From JANLYC01 sp963815445 (GTDB lineage Bacteria > Actinomycetota > Actinomycetes > Propionibacteriales > Nocardioidaceae): 64,000 nucleotides of DNA. Shown here piece after piece: positions 31,832-40,020 of this stretch. The stretch covers positions 62,001-126,000 of the forward strand of contig CAWFGV010000005.1 in assembly GCA_963815445.1 (NCBI GenBank), read 5' to 3'. Each line of letters starts with the position of its first letter. Positions within the stretch are counted from its first letter, which is position 1. The position numbers and the translations under genes are program-made. The notes below the pieces were generated by a model. It worked only from the letters and a program-made list of their open reading frames with translations, had not been told where the DNA came from and did not search any database.

Positions 31832-33373
31832 GTGTCGACCTCATCGCCTGGACCGCAGCCGTTGCCCACGACGATCGAGCTGAGCCCCACGGACGTGGTC
31901 GCCGCGGGGACTCCGATCGTTGCAGTCGGTTTCGGCCGCGGTGACGCGAGCACGCGGCCGGAGGGCTTCGGGGAGTATGTCGTGGGGCTCGGTGCCGAGC
32001 AGGCGCTGCATGACCTGGGAGTCGACCTTTTCGCCGTACTCGACCGCGCGAAGGCCTCCGGTGACGGTGGGGAGCTTGTGTCGCTGGAGCTGTTCGACCC
32101 TCCCGGTTCGTCCACCGAACAGGTGCTGCTCATCGGTCTCGGCACCGGTCGCGGGCAGGACTACCGTCGGGCGGGCGCGGCGCTCGCGCGAGCCGCCCGG
32201 GACCGTGGGCCGGCGGCGACGTCGATCGCAGCCCTGGCCGATGACGACCAGCTGGCCGCCTTCAGCGAGGGGCTGGTGCTCGGCTCGTTCGGCTTCCACC
32301 GCCGGTCGGAGGAAGCGGCCGCTGCCGCACCGCGGGTCGTCCTCACCGACATGGTCGACAGCTTGGACTCGTCCCGGGAGCGCCTCGTCGACCGAGCAAC
32401 CCTCCGGGCGCAGGCGTCGTGGCGCTCGAGAAGCTTCGCGCTGACTCCGTCGAACGAGAAGGGGCCGCAGCGACTGGAACAGTGGGCCAGGGAGGCCGCC
32501 GACCGAGCCGGCCTGGACATCACGGTCTGGGACGAGAAGCGGCTTGCCGCCGAGGGGTTCGGAGGACTTCTCGCCGTCGGGTCCGCTTCGGCATACGAGT
32601 CGCGCTTCATCCGGCTCGACTACACCCCCCGGAAGGCTCGCCGCGACACTCCGCACCTGGTGCTCGTGGGCAAGGGGATCACTTTTGACACCGGCGGGAT
32701 CTCGATCAAGCCACGCGACGCCATGATGACGATGAAGCGCGACATGACCGGTGCGGGCGTCGTCATCGCGGTGCTGGGTGCGCTCCGCGACCTCGACGTG
32801 CCGGTCAAGGTGACCGGGCTGGTGCCGACGGCGGAGAACGCGATCGGCGCCGCGGCAATGCGACCCGGCGACGTGATCACCCACTACGGCGGTCGAACCA
32901 GCTTTGTCGGCAACACCGATGCCGAGGGACGGCTCGTGCTCGCAGATGCGCTGGCCTACGCCGCGGCGAACATCGACGCCACCGCGATCGTCGACATCGC
33001 CACCCTCACCGGCGCCGGCAAGATGGCGCTCGGGACGTCACTCGGCGCCTTGTTCGCCACCGACGACGACCTGGCCGCCGCACTGACCGCCGCCGGAGAG
33101 GCGGCGGGGGAGCCGGTGTGGCGACTGCCGCTGCTCGATGCCTACGAGCCGCTGCTCGAGGAGATGTCGGCCGACGCGACCAACGCGTCCGGTCAGCCCG
33201 GCGCGATCACGGCTGCTTTGTTCCTGCGGCACTTCACGGGCAGTGCTCCGTGGGCGCACCTGGACATCGCCAGCGTGGGCGACTCGCCCAAGGACGCCTT
33301 CGAGTACACCGCAGGGGCGACCGGGTTCGGGTCGCGGTTGCTGCTGCGCTGGCTCGAGGCTCAGTCCGTCTGA
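31832..33373 (+). CDS. pepA: Leucyl aminopeptidase (M17)
   Basis: 513 residues. An N-terminal alpha/beta domain (to about residue 170) precedes the catalytic domain, with KGITFDTGGISIKP and the family signature NTDAEGRLVLADAL carrying the two-metal-site residues. It removes N-terminal residues from peptides and often forms hexamers; in other bacteria PepA also binds DNA. GTG start at 31832 is supported by TAGGGT six bases upstream. Confidence 0.95.
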   Translation: MSTSSPGPQPLPTTIELSPTDVVAAGTPIVAVGFGRGDASTRPEGFGEYVVGLGAEQALHDLGVDLFAVLDRAKASGDGGELVSLELFDPPGSSTEQVLLIGLGTGRGQDYRRAGAALARAARDRGPAATSIAALADDDQLAAFSEGLVLGSFGFHRRSEEAAAAAPRVVLTDMVDSLDSSRERLVDRATLRAQASWRSRSFALTPSNEKGPQRLEQWAREAADRAGLDITVWDEKRLAAEGFGGLLAVGSASAYESRFIRLDYTPRKARRDTPHLVLVGKGITFDTGGISIKPRDAMMTMKRDMTGAGVVIAVLGALRDLDVPVKVTGLVPTAENAIGAAAMRPGDVITHYGGRTSFVGNTDAEGRLVLADALAYAAANIDATAIVDIATLTGAGKMALGTSLGALFATDDDLAAALTAAGEAAGEPVWRLPLLDAYEPLLEEMSADATNASGQPGAITAALFLRHFTGSAPWAHLDIASVGDSPKDAFEYTAGATGFGSRLLLRWLEAQSV

Positions 33374-33458
33374 CTGCTGCTGTGCCCGCCTGTCCTCGTG
33401 GCGGTCCGGCCTCTGGATGGCCGTGGTCGAGTCACGTCCGTGGGCGGTCGGGGCTGTC

Positions 33459-33464
33459 TAGGCT
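33459..33464 (+). promoter_or_regulatory. Putative -10 box (TAGGCT)
   Basis: TAGGCT is six bases before the GTG at 33471; leaderless pattern for the acetyltransferase-like gene. Confidence 0.4.
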
Positions 33465-33470
33465 GTCCGT

Positions 33471-34052
33471 GTGCCCGAGCTCGTCGCCCCTGCTGCCCGC
33501 TACCAGCGGTCTTTCCTCGACTCGGTCGTCGAGATCCGTGAGTGCGGTGAGGACGAGCGTTATGCCGGACTGACGATCATCGGGGCGATCGGTGACTACG
33601 AGGGCGAGTACTTCCCCTTCGAGACGCTGCACGACCCGGAGACCTTTGCGGAGTACTGCCGCCGCCTCGGTCAGCTCTCGGCCCCCGACACCTGGCTGCC
33701 CGAGGGAATCGTCGCCTCGACGTACCTGTGGTGGGTGGACGGCGAGGAGTACCTGGGTCGGCTGTCCATCCGGCATGCGCTCACGCCGTGGCTGTTGGAG
33801 TACGGCGGGCACATCGGGTACGTCGTCCGGCCGTCGGCCCGGCGCGTCGGACATGCCACGGCCATGTTGCGGGCGGCGCTGCCGGTGGCGCACGGGCTCG
33901 GGATCGACCCCGTGCTGGTGACGTGCGATGACACGAACGAACCTTCGCGGAAGGTGATCGAGACCGCCGGTGGGGTGTTCGACGACGTCCGCGGCCCCAA
34001 GCTGCGTTTCTGGATCCCCACCGATTCCCCCGGCTCCACCGATTCCACGTGA
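33471..34052 (+). CDS. GNAT-family N-acetyltransferase
   Basis: 193 residues. The GNAT core is seen in EYLGRLSIRHALTPWLLEYGGHIGYVVRPSARRVGHATAML, read in order, followed by GIDPVLVTCDDTNEPSRKVIETAGG. The HIGYVVRP strand and the acetyl-CoA loop RVGHATAM mark the cofactor site. Substrate unknown; related proteins acetylate small amines or antibiotics. GTG start at 33471 fits the leaderless pattern. Convergent with the O-methyltransferase gene, with a palindromic element between. Confidence 0.88.
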   Translation: MPELVAPAARYQRSFLDSVVEIRECGEDERYAGLTIIGAIGDYEGEYFPFETLHDPETFAEYCRRLGQLSAPDTWLPEGIVASTYLWWVDGEEYLGRLSIRHALTPWLLEYGGHIGYVVRPSARRVGHATAMLRAALPVAHGLGIDPVLVTCDDTNEPSRKVIETAGGVFDDVRGPKLRFWIPTDSPGSTDST

Positions 34053-34097
34053 CGCCGGCCCCCCCGGGTCCACGTAACGCCTCGTCATACTCCCCGA

Positions 34098-34191
34098 GGC
34101 AAGCTGCATCTCCGAGCGGCACGTTTGCCTAGTTCACAAGCCACCTGGCTTGTGAACTAGGCAAACATGCCTTGGGGACAGGCAGCTTGCC
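34098..34191. repeat. Modular palindromic element, copy 2
   Basis: The core (34123-34166) is the most perfect copy of the 44-bp hairpin: arms of 21 bp starting GTTTGCCTAGTTCACAAGCC around CC. On both sides an 18-base linker starting with TGCC precedes GCTTGCC, so the whole unit is symmetric; the outer arms GGCAAGCTGC (34098-34107) and GCAGCTTGCC (34182-34191) also pair. It lies between convergent genes. Confidence 0.85.
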
Positions 34192-34199
34192 GAGGGGAG

Positions 34200-34940
34200 T
34201 TAGCGCTTCTGAGCGAGGAGCAGGCCATCGCCGACCGGGAGGAGAACGCACAGCAGGTCCTCGTGCTCGTTGACCTGGCGCAGGGTCTCGCGGATCGCGG
34301 TCGTCTCGGTGTCGCGCACCGCAGGATCGGCCACGCGGTCGTGCCACAGCGAGTTGTCGAAGGCGACGACGCCGCCGGGGCGAAGTAACCTGACCGCCTG
34401 CTCGAGGTACTGCGGGTACTCCTGCTTGTCGCCATCGCAGAAGACCAGGTCGTAGTGCTCGTCGGTGAGACGCGGCAACACTTCCAGCGCAGCGCCCGGA
34501 ATGAGCCGCACCCGCTGAGCGGCAATTCCCGCCTCGCTGAACGCCTCCTTGGCCATCCGCTGGTGCTCCGCCTCGAGGTCGACACTCGTGAGTACGCCGT
34601 CAGAGCGCATCCCGCGCATCATCCACACGCCGGACACGCCACAGCCGGTCCCGATCTCGACCACGTTGCGTGCATCGAGCAGCGCCGCGACGAAACGCAA
34701 CGTCGCGCCGCCCCCGGCACCGATGGGGACCGCCTCCACCTCGGCCGCTCGGGACCGGGCGTTGGTGAGGACATCGTCCTCGGCGACGAACTGCTCGGAA
34801 TAAGCCCACGAAGCAGGCTTCAGCCCGGTGGCGATGGCGGCCTCCTCATTCGGCCCCGACGATCCCCTGTGGACGCTGGGGTGCTGATTGATCTGGCGTG
34901 AGCCTAGTCGCTTCGTGGGGTATGGGTCATCGGGCCGCAC
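34200..34940 (-). CDS. Class I SAM-dependent O-methyltransferase (Rv1220c-like)
   Basis: The recognisable protein begins near SWAYSEQFVAEDDVL and carries the SAM-binding VVEIGTGCGVSGVWMM, then LTSVDLEAEHQRMAKEAF, and the DLVFCDGDK acidic motif, ending LLPVGDGLLLAQKR. It matches the actinobacterial O-methyltransferase encoded divergently from sigE. The start is uncertain: no ATG, GTG or TTG occurs in frame between a GTG at 34940 and the conserved region. A -10-like TAGGCT at 34906-34901 would place transcription start inside the frame, near an ATC codon at 34892. Substrate unknown. Confidence 0.85.
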   Translation of the reverse strand: MRPDDPYPTKRLGSRQINQHPSVHRGSSGPNEEAAIATGLKPASWAYSEQFVAEDDVLTNARSRAAEVEAVPIGAGGGATLRFVAALLDARNVVEIGTGCGVSGVWMMRGMRSDGVLTSVDLEAEHQRMAKEAFSEAGIAAQRVRLIPGAALEVLPRLTDEHYDLVFCDGDKQEYPQYLEQAVRLLRPGGVVAFDNSLWHDRVADPAVRDTETTAIRETLRQVNEHEDLLCVLLPVGDGLLLAQKR

Positions 34941-34953
34941 CGGGTGGGAACCG

Positions 34954-34979
34954 GGAACTGCGCACGCCACCTGAACGTT
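34954..34979 (+). promoter_or_regulatory. ECF-type (SigE/SigH-like) promoter of sigE
   Basis: GGAAC at 34954-34958 and CGTT at 34976-34979 are separated by 17 bases, the -35/-10 pattern of extracytoplasmic-function sigma promoters. It lies about 155 bases upstream of the chosen sigE start, implying positive autoregulation. Confidence 0.5.
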
Positions 34980-35134
34980 ACGTAAGTGGCGGCTTGACCG
35001 CGTCGCGTGTGAACTATCCTGAGAGCACGACGATCCGCGGTCGAGGCGCCACCATTCGTCAGCCTGGGAGGAGCCCGCCGGCCATGGTCGCCATCGCGAC
35101 AGACGTGGACGTACGACGAGGAGGTGGCAGCGAC

Positions 35135-35740
35135 GTGGACGGTTCACCCGACACGCCGACCATCTCCGAGGACGCCTGGGTCCCGCCGAGCTGGGACGAG
35201 ATCGTGCGCACGCACTCCGCCCGGGTCTACCGCCTGGCCTTCCGGCTGACCGGCAACCGTCATGACGCCGAAGACCTCACCCAGGAGGTTTTCGTCCGCG
35301 TGTTCCGGTCGCTGTCGTCATACCAGCCGGGCACGTTCGAGGGCTGGCTGCATCGCATCACTACCAACCTCTTTCTCGACCAGGCGCGTCGCAAGCAGCG
35401 CATCAGGTTCGATGCCCTGCCCGACGACGTCGGCGACAAGCTGCCCGGCTTCCTGCCGTCGCCAGACGTAGGCCTGGACGACCAGATGTTCGACCCCGAC
35501 ATCGAGGCGGCCCTCGCCGAGCTGCAACCCGACTTCCGGGTGGCGGTGGTGTTGTGCGACATCGAGGGCCTCACGTACGACGAGATCGCCGGCGTTCTCG
35601 ACGTGAAGATTGGTACGGTCCGTTCGCGCATCCACCGCGGACGCACGATGCTCCGCAAGGCGTTGGCCCACAGAGCGCCGACAGCCACGAGGAGACGATT
35701 CGGAGGTGCGGTCGACGCTACCCATGTGGGTGTGGCCTAG
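35135..35740 (+). CDS. sigE: RNA polymerase sigma factor SigE (ECF, envelope stress)
   Basis: 201 residues from the GTG at 35135, which has GAGGAGG upstream; an in-frame ATG at 35084 adds 17 residues and cannot be excluded. Region 2 (ARVYRLAFRLTGNRHDAEDLTQEVF) and the FEGWLHRITTNLFLD block are those of SigE, and region 4 ends with KIGTVRSRIHRGR. Context is diagnostic: O-methyltransferase upstream, anti-sigma and HtrA downstream, as in mycobacteria. It responds to cell-envelope damage. The stop codon shares one base with the anti-sigma GTG. Confidence 0.95.
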   Translation: MDGSPDTPTISEDAWVPPSWDEIVRTHSARVYRLAFRLTGNRHDAEDLTQEVFVRVFRSLSSYQPGTFEGWLHRITTNLFLDQARRKQRIRFDALPDDVGDKLPGFLPSPDVGLDDQMFDPDIEAALAELQPDFRVAVVLCDIEGLTYDEIAGVLDVKIGTVRSRIHRGRTMLRKALAHRAPTATRRRFGGAVDATHVGVA

Positions 35741-37215
35741 TGAGCCACCTGCACCACAAGGTGTCGGCGTTGATCGACGGCGAGCTGCAAGGCGCTGCCC
35801 GCCGACGTGCGTTGGCGCACGCCTCGTCTTGCGAGGACTGTCAGCGAGAGCTCGAGCAGACCTACGCTCTGAAGCAACGACTGCTCGGGTTGGCCGCCGC
35901 GGAGCCGCCGGCCGATCTGTTCGCGGCCCTCGGCTCCGTGCGATCCGCGCCGCGAACAACAGCACGGTCGACGGGATCGCGCGTTGCCGTCGCGACCCGC
36001 CGCGTGCTGGTCGGTGCCGGCTCGATGTCGCTGGCGGTGGTGACGCTCGCCTACATCGTCGGCGGCTCCGAACAGGCCACGGCCACGGTCGAACCCCCTG
36101 TCGGGGAGTTCTCGGCTGAGTTCGCCGACAGCACGGGGCTGGCCGCCTTCTCCGATCCGGCCGTCGAGGTGCTCTCCGGTGGTCAGCAGCCGAGCTCGGG
36201 CGGTGCGCTGGCCGCCAACGCGTTCACGTCGCTCGGAGGCATTGCAACCCCACCTGCCATTGCTGGAGACGACCCCCAGGCGGTGCATTGGCTTGAGCGG
36301 TCCGCGGCAGCACCCTCCGAAGTTGCCTACACCGGAATCCGCAAGGTCTCGTGGATCAGCTCCGCGGGCCAGTCGTCAGTGACGCTGGCGGTCGAGCACG
36401 CGCCTGACCAAGGCACGAGCTTCGCGGTGACAGGCGGCCAGGGCGGTCACGACGGTGGCTCCGGCACGTTCATCACCCGCAGCGACGCCCCCAGTGACGG
36501 GGCGGCCGGCGCTCAGCCGATCGATCTGCTGCTGGACGCGTACGACGTCTCGATCGTCGGCCCGTCCTACGTCGACGGCCGAAGCGCCACCGTGGTGGCC
36601 GCGAGCCGCGACGGTGTCACGGCGGCCCAATTCTGGATCGACGACCAGACCGGCCTCCTCCTGAAGCGCGAGCTGTGGGAAGACGGACAGCGCATCCGGG
36701 TCAGCACGCTTTCTCGCCTGCAGACCCACGGCCGCGGGTTCATGTCGCACCTGCCCCCCGAGCTCGAGGCGCCGGCCGCCACGCGGATGTCGACCCAGCT
36801 GGCGCCAACCCTCACCGACCAGGGCTGGGCGTGTCCGCTCCAGCTGCCGGGGGACTTCCAGCTCACCTTCCTGCACCACTTGGACGGCCAGGGCGATGTC
36901 GTCCATGCGGCGTACTCCGACGGTCTCTCGACCGTGTCGGTGTTCGAGGAGAGCGGCCAGCTCGACACGTCGGCGCTGGCCGGATACCGCCATGTGGTGT
37001 CGGGCGGATCGTCGCTGTGGGTGCAGGGCGGCCTCCCGACCGTGGTCCTGTGGCAGGCCGACGGGATGGTCTACACGCTGCTCACGGACGCTCCGATGAG
37101 CGTCGCGGCTGAGCTGGTGGCGGCTCTTCCGCACCGTGCCGACTCCGTTCCCGGGGGGAACCGGCTGACCCGGGGCCTGCAGCAGATCGCCTCCTACGTG
37201 AACCCGGCTCAGTGA
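35740..37215 (+). CDS. Anti-sigma factor: RseA-type zinc domain fused to an RseB/MucB domain
   Basis: 491 residues. Residues 1-40 form a zinc-binding anti-sigma domain with HxxxCxxC (His27, Cys31, Cys34); a transmembrane helix lies at about 89-108; and the extracytoplasmic part from about residue 160 (VHWLERSAAAPSEVAYTG) to the end is a MucB/RseB-like lipid-sensing domain. In E. coli and mycobacteria RseA is short and RseB, when present, is separate; here sensor and inhibitor are one polypeptide. It should hold SigE inactive until envelope damage. GTG start overlaps the sigE stop by one base. Confidence 0.85.
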   Translation: MSHLHHKVSALIDGELQGAARRRALAHASSCEDCQRELEQTYALKQRLLGLAAAEPPADLFAALGSVRSAPRTTARSTGSRVAVATRRVLVGAGSMSLAVVTLAYIVGGSEQATATVEPPVGEFSAEFADSTGLAAFSDPAVEVLSGGQQPSSGGALAANAFTSLGGIATPPAIAGDDPQAVHWLERSAAAPSEVAYTGIRKVSWISSAGQSSVTLAVEHAPDQGTSFAVTGGQGGHDGGSGTFITRSDAPSDGAAGAQPIDLLLDAYDVSIVGPSYVDGRSATVVAASRDGVTAAQFWIDDQTGLLLKRELWEDGQRIRVSTLSRLQTHGRGFMSHLPPELEAPAATRMSTQLAPTLTDQGWACPLQLPGDFQLTFLHHLDGQGDVVHAAYSDGLSTVSVFEESGQLDTSALAGYRHVVSGGSSLWVQGGLPTVVLWQADGMVYTLLTDAPMSVAAELVAALPHRADSVPGGNRLTRGLQQIASYVNPAQ

Positions 37216-37374
37216 ACGGCGACGACCTGCGACGAGGTTCGCCCGCCGTGAGCTGACGGGTCCGCCGGACTTCGACTACCGCATCTCTTCCGCGCAGATT
37301 CTGCGGGTGAGGCATGCTTGAGCCTGAGCGTCGTGTGACCACGGCGGCGTGAGACCAGCCCGTTCCCAGGAGTA

Positions 37375-38913
37375 GTGAACTTGTCCGACGACCGTCCCGA
37401 CCACGACGAGGGCCCCGGCGACGTGGATCCCGAGCCGACGATGCCGCCGACTGCCGGCGCCTCGGGTGGCCGCGTTGGACCTGGTGGACCTGGTGGACCT
37501 GGTGGACCTGGTGGACCTGGTGGACCTGGCACGGCCGGCGGCGGTGTGAGTCCCCCCTCTGACCCTGGGCGAGGGGACAGCCCCGCTGCCGCGGCGAGAG
37601 GCTGGGGGCAGTCGCCCTTCGGTCCGCAGCCCGCCCGGTCGCCGTCGGGTCCGACGTACGGAAGCGCGCCACCCGGCTATCCGCCGTCAGCTGCCCCTCT
37701 GCGCGGCGAGGGGCTTGGGCAGCGGCCGGTGCCTCCGCCCCCAACGCCCCGACCGTACGGCGATTACGCCCAGCAAACCCTTCCGCTCGGTCAGGTCCCG
37801 CCCGGTTGGCCACCCGCGACAGCTCGGCCGCCGCGCGGCCGCGCGCCGTTCGTGCCCGTGGCGTTGTTGTCGCTGCTGCTGGGGCTGGGCGGCGGCGCCG
37901 CCGGGGCGTGGCTCGTCGAGCAGGGTCGCGACACGCCGTCGGCGGCCGGCTCGTTGGGTGCCGGGCAGGTCATCTCTCGCGGCCCGGACGCCGGTGGGAC
38001 CGGGGCCAATCCGGTTGTCGGGGTGGCAGACAGGGTGCTGCCGAGCGTGGTGTCCATCGACGTGAAGGGCAGCAGCAGCGAGGTCACCGGATCCGGTTTT
38101 GTGTATGACGGCCAGCGGCACGTGGTGACCAACAACCACGTCATCGAGCCGGCCGTGGGCGGTGGCGCGATCACGGTCTCGCTGTCCGATGGGCAACGCG
38201 TCTCCGCCTCTATCGTCGGGCGCAGCCCGTCATACGACCTGGCTGTCATCAAGCTCGACGACGGGCCCCGGCTCCGGCCGGCCACGATCGGTACCTCGCG
38301 GAACATCGCCGTCGGTCAGGCCGTCGTGGCCATCGGGTCGCCGTTGGGACTCAACGCCACCGTCACCTCGGGCATCATCAGCGCGACGCATCGGCCGGTC
38401 ACAGCCGGCGGGCAAGGTGAGACGTCGTACATCAACGCGCTGCAGACCGATGCCGCCATCAACCCCGGTAACTCCGGCGGACCCCTGGTTGACCTTGACG
38501 GAGCGGTCATCGGGGTCAACTCGGCCATCGCCACGCTGGGAGCGGCGACCGGTGGCCAGTCGGGCAACATCGGGGTTGGCTTCTCGATCCCGATCGACCA
38601 GGTGGTGACGACGGTCGAGCAGATCATCAAGACAGGCCACGCGGAGTACCCCGTGATCGGGGCGAGTGTCGACGTTGCCATCTCCTCAAACGGCGCGACC
38701 GTGGACCAGGTCGACTCAGGCAGTCCAGCGGCCCGGGCCGGACTCGAGAACGGCGATGTCGTGACTGAGATCAACGGGGAACCCGTCAGCGACGGCGTCG
38801 AGCTCATTGTCAAGATCAGGTCGTTCGAGCCCGGCCAGACGGTGACTCTGCTGGTGGACCGGGGCGGCTCGAAGCAGCGTATTCGCGTGACCCTCGGCCA
38901 AAAGGTCGGCTGA
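37375..38913 (+). CDS. htrA: HtrA/DegP-like serine protease with PDZ domain
   Basis: 512 residues. A Pro/Gly-rich cytoplasmic region (1-157) includes Gly-Pro-Gly repeats, one transmembrane helix follows (about 158-181), and the trypsin-like domain has the triad His255 (TNNHVIE), Asp288 (SYDLAVIKL) and Ser367 (PGNSGGP). The C-terminal PDZ domain starts near residue 420. It degrades or refolds damaged envelope proteins and follows sigE and its anti-sigma as in mycobacteria. GTG 37375 follows AGGAG closely; a TTG two codons later would have better spacing. Confidence 0.93.
   Translation: MNLSDDRPDHDEGPGDVDPEPTMPPTAGASGGRVGPGGPGGPGGPGGPGGPGTAGGGVSPPSDPGRGDSPAAAARGWGQSPFGPQPARSPSGPTYGSAPPGYPPSAAPLRGEGLGQRPVPPPPTPRPYGDYAQQTLPLGQVPPGWPPATARPPRGRAPFVPVALLSLLLGLGGGAAGAWLVEQGRDTPSAAGSLGAGQVISRGPDAGGTGANPVVGVADRVLPSVVSIDVKGSSSEVTGSGFVYDGQRHVVTNNHVIEPAVGGGAITVSLSDGQRVSASIVGRSPSYDLAVIKLDDGPRLRPATIGTSRNIAVGQAVVAIGSPLGLNATVTSGIISATHRPVTAGGQGETSYINALQTDAAINPGNSGGPLVDLDGAVIGVNSAIATLGAATGGQSGNIGVGFSIPIDQVVTTVEQIIKTGHAEYPVIGASVDVAISSNGATVDQVDSGSPAARAGLENGDVVTEINGEPVSDGVELIVKIRSFEPGQTVTLLVDRGGSKQRIRVTLGQKVG
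37477..37530 (+). repeat. Six tandem 9-bp repeats inside htrA
   Basis: Six consecutive copies of GGACCTGGT (last one ending C) encode Gly-Pro-Gly repeats in the cytoplasmic tail. The copies are identical at nucleotide level, including synonymous positions, so they probably arose by slippage and the number may vary between strains. Confidence 0.95.
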
Positions 38914-38917
38914 TCGT

Positions 38918-39033
38918 CACCTGGCCGCTGGCGTTTGCCTTGTGAACAAGCCACCTGGCTTCGTCACAAGGCAAACCTGCCTCTGTGGGTGGCTGTTTGC
39001 CTTGTGAACTAGGCAAACGACAACGGCCACGTG
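38918..39033 (+). repeat. Modular palindromic element, copy 3
   Basis: Flank CACCTGGCCG, 44-bp hairpin 38933-38976 (GTTTGCCTTGTGAACAAGCC and its imperfect complement), 18-bp linker, 24-bp mini-hairpin 38995-39018 (GTTTGCCTTGTGAACT then AGGCAAAC), and the inverse flank CGGCCACGTG. It lies between htrA and the convergent methyltransferase and is the mirror image of copy 4. Confidence 0.9.
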
Positions 39034-39047
39034 CCGCGGCGGCCGAC

Positions 39048-39932
39048 TCACACGTGAGCGGTGGCGAGGAGTGCCAGGCCGGGCAGGTCGACCCCGGCCG
39101 GCGTCGTGTATGGCGCGCACGAGTCTCGCAGCCGCGCAGCCACGTTCGCACGGGACGTCTCGGACATCGACGCAAGGAGCTTGCTGAGCGGCCCGGCCAG
39201 GGCGGCGGTCCGATCCCACCACGCCTCGAAGGACGGCGCGCGCGCGGGCGCTTGGACATCGATCACGCGGGCATCGTCGAACTGGCCGCGCAGCAGCCCC
39301 GACACGTGATCGCGGTCGGCGAGTGAGAACGGTCCGGGGATGCCCGGTGGGGGCACCGGAGCGCCGGTTTCGGCCGTCACCGCATCGAACACCAGGCCGA
39401 GCCATGGGTTGTCCTCCCGCCGCCCCCACACGGAGATCGCCACCCGGCCACCAGGGCGGAGCACCCGCCGAATCTCGGCCACCGCACGCGCCGGGTCGGT
39501 CGCGAACATGAGTCCCTCACGACAGAACACGATGTCGTACGCCGCCGCCGGCTCGTCGATCTCGGCCAAGTCGAGGTCGCGTGCCACGACGTGCGAGAAG
39601 CCGGCTGCTGCGGCTCGACGGCGCGCTATGTCGGTCATTTCCGGAGCCACGTCGGATACCACCACCTCACCGCCGGGAAGCACCAGCGGGGCGACGGCGA
39701 GGCCGACGCTGCCCACCCCGCACGCCAGCTCGAGGACGCGCTCTCCGGGCGCCGGTGAGGCGCTCTCGATCATCAGTCGGGTCAGGTCGCGGGCGCGATC
39801 GTCAACGTAATCGACGTACTCCGCCCAGTGCGGTGCCACCGAACCCCACATGGCGCGCACGCGACGCCTGGTCTCCACCTGTCCGTCGATGGTCGCCCCC
39901 GTCATGGCGGCCTTGCCCGCGAGCTCTGTCAT
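39048..39932 (-). CDS. SAM-dependent methyltransferase
   Basis: 294 residues. The class I methyltransferase motif is VLELACGVGSVGLAVAP, with DVAPEM at the end of strand 2 and the post-motif AYDIVFCREGLMFATDPARAVAEI typical of small-molecule (UbiE/Methyltransf_11-type) enzymes. Substrate unknown. ATG 39932 has GAGG nine bases upstream and is preferred over an ATG 16 codons earlier. It is divergent from a TetR regulator and the pair is bracketed by palindromic elements, inserted between htrA and tatB. Confidence 0.85.
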   Translation of the reverse strand: MTELAGKAAMTGATIDGQVETRRRVRAMWGSVAPHWAEYVDYVDDRARDLTRLMIESASPAPGERVLELACGVGSVGLAVAPLVLPGGEVVVSDVAPEMTDIARRRAAAAGFSHVVARDLDLAEIDEPAAAYDIVFCREGLMFATDPARAVAEIRRVLRPGGRVAISVWGRREDNPWLGLVFDAVTAETGAPVPPPGIPGPFSLADRDHVSGLLRGQFDDARVIDVQAPARAPSFEAWWDRTAALAGPLSKLLASMSETSRANVAARLRDSCAPYTTPAGVDLPGLALLATAHV

Positions 39933-39995
39933 GGTGATCGCCTCGATTCGGTTGTTGGCGATCTCGACTACGATATTCACTAGACCGCCACAATA

Positions 39996-40020
39996 TTGAA
40001 GTGAGTGTGACTCTACTCAA
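39996..40020. promoter_or_regulatory. Operator-like inverted repeat abutting the TetR start codon
   Basis: TTGAAGTGAGT, three bases, ACTCTACTCAA: 11-base arms matching at 9 positions, ending at the base before the ATG at 40021. A bound repressor would block the divergent methyltransferase promoter and its own start. Confidence 0.5.

Noticed and set aside
34123..34166. Simple rho-independent terminator as full explanation of the palindromes
   Set aside because: No T-run follows, and the conserved linker, mini-hairpin and flanks at fixed spacing go beyond what a terminator needs; termination may still be a side function.
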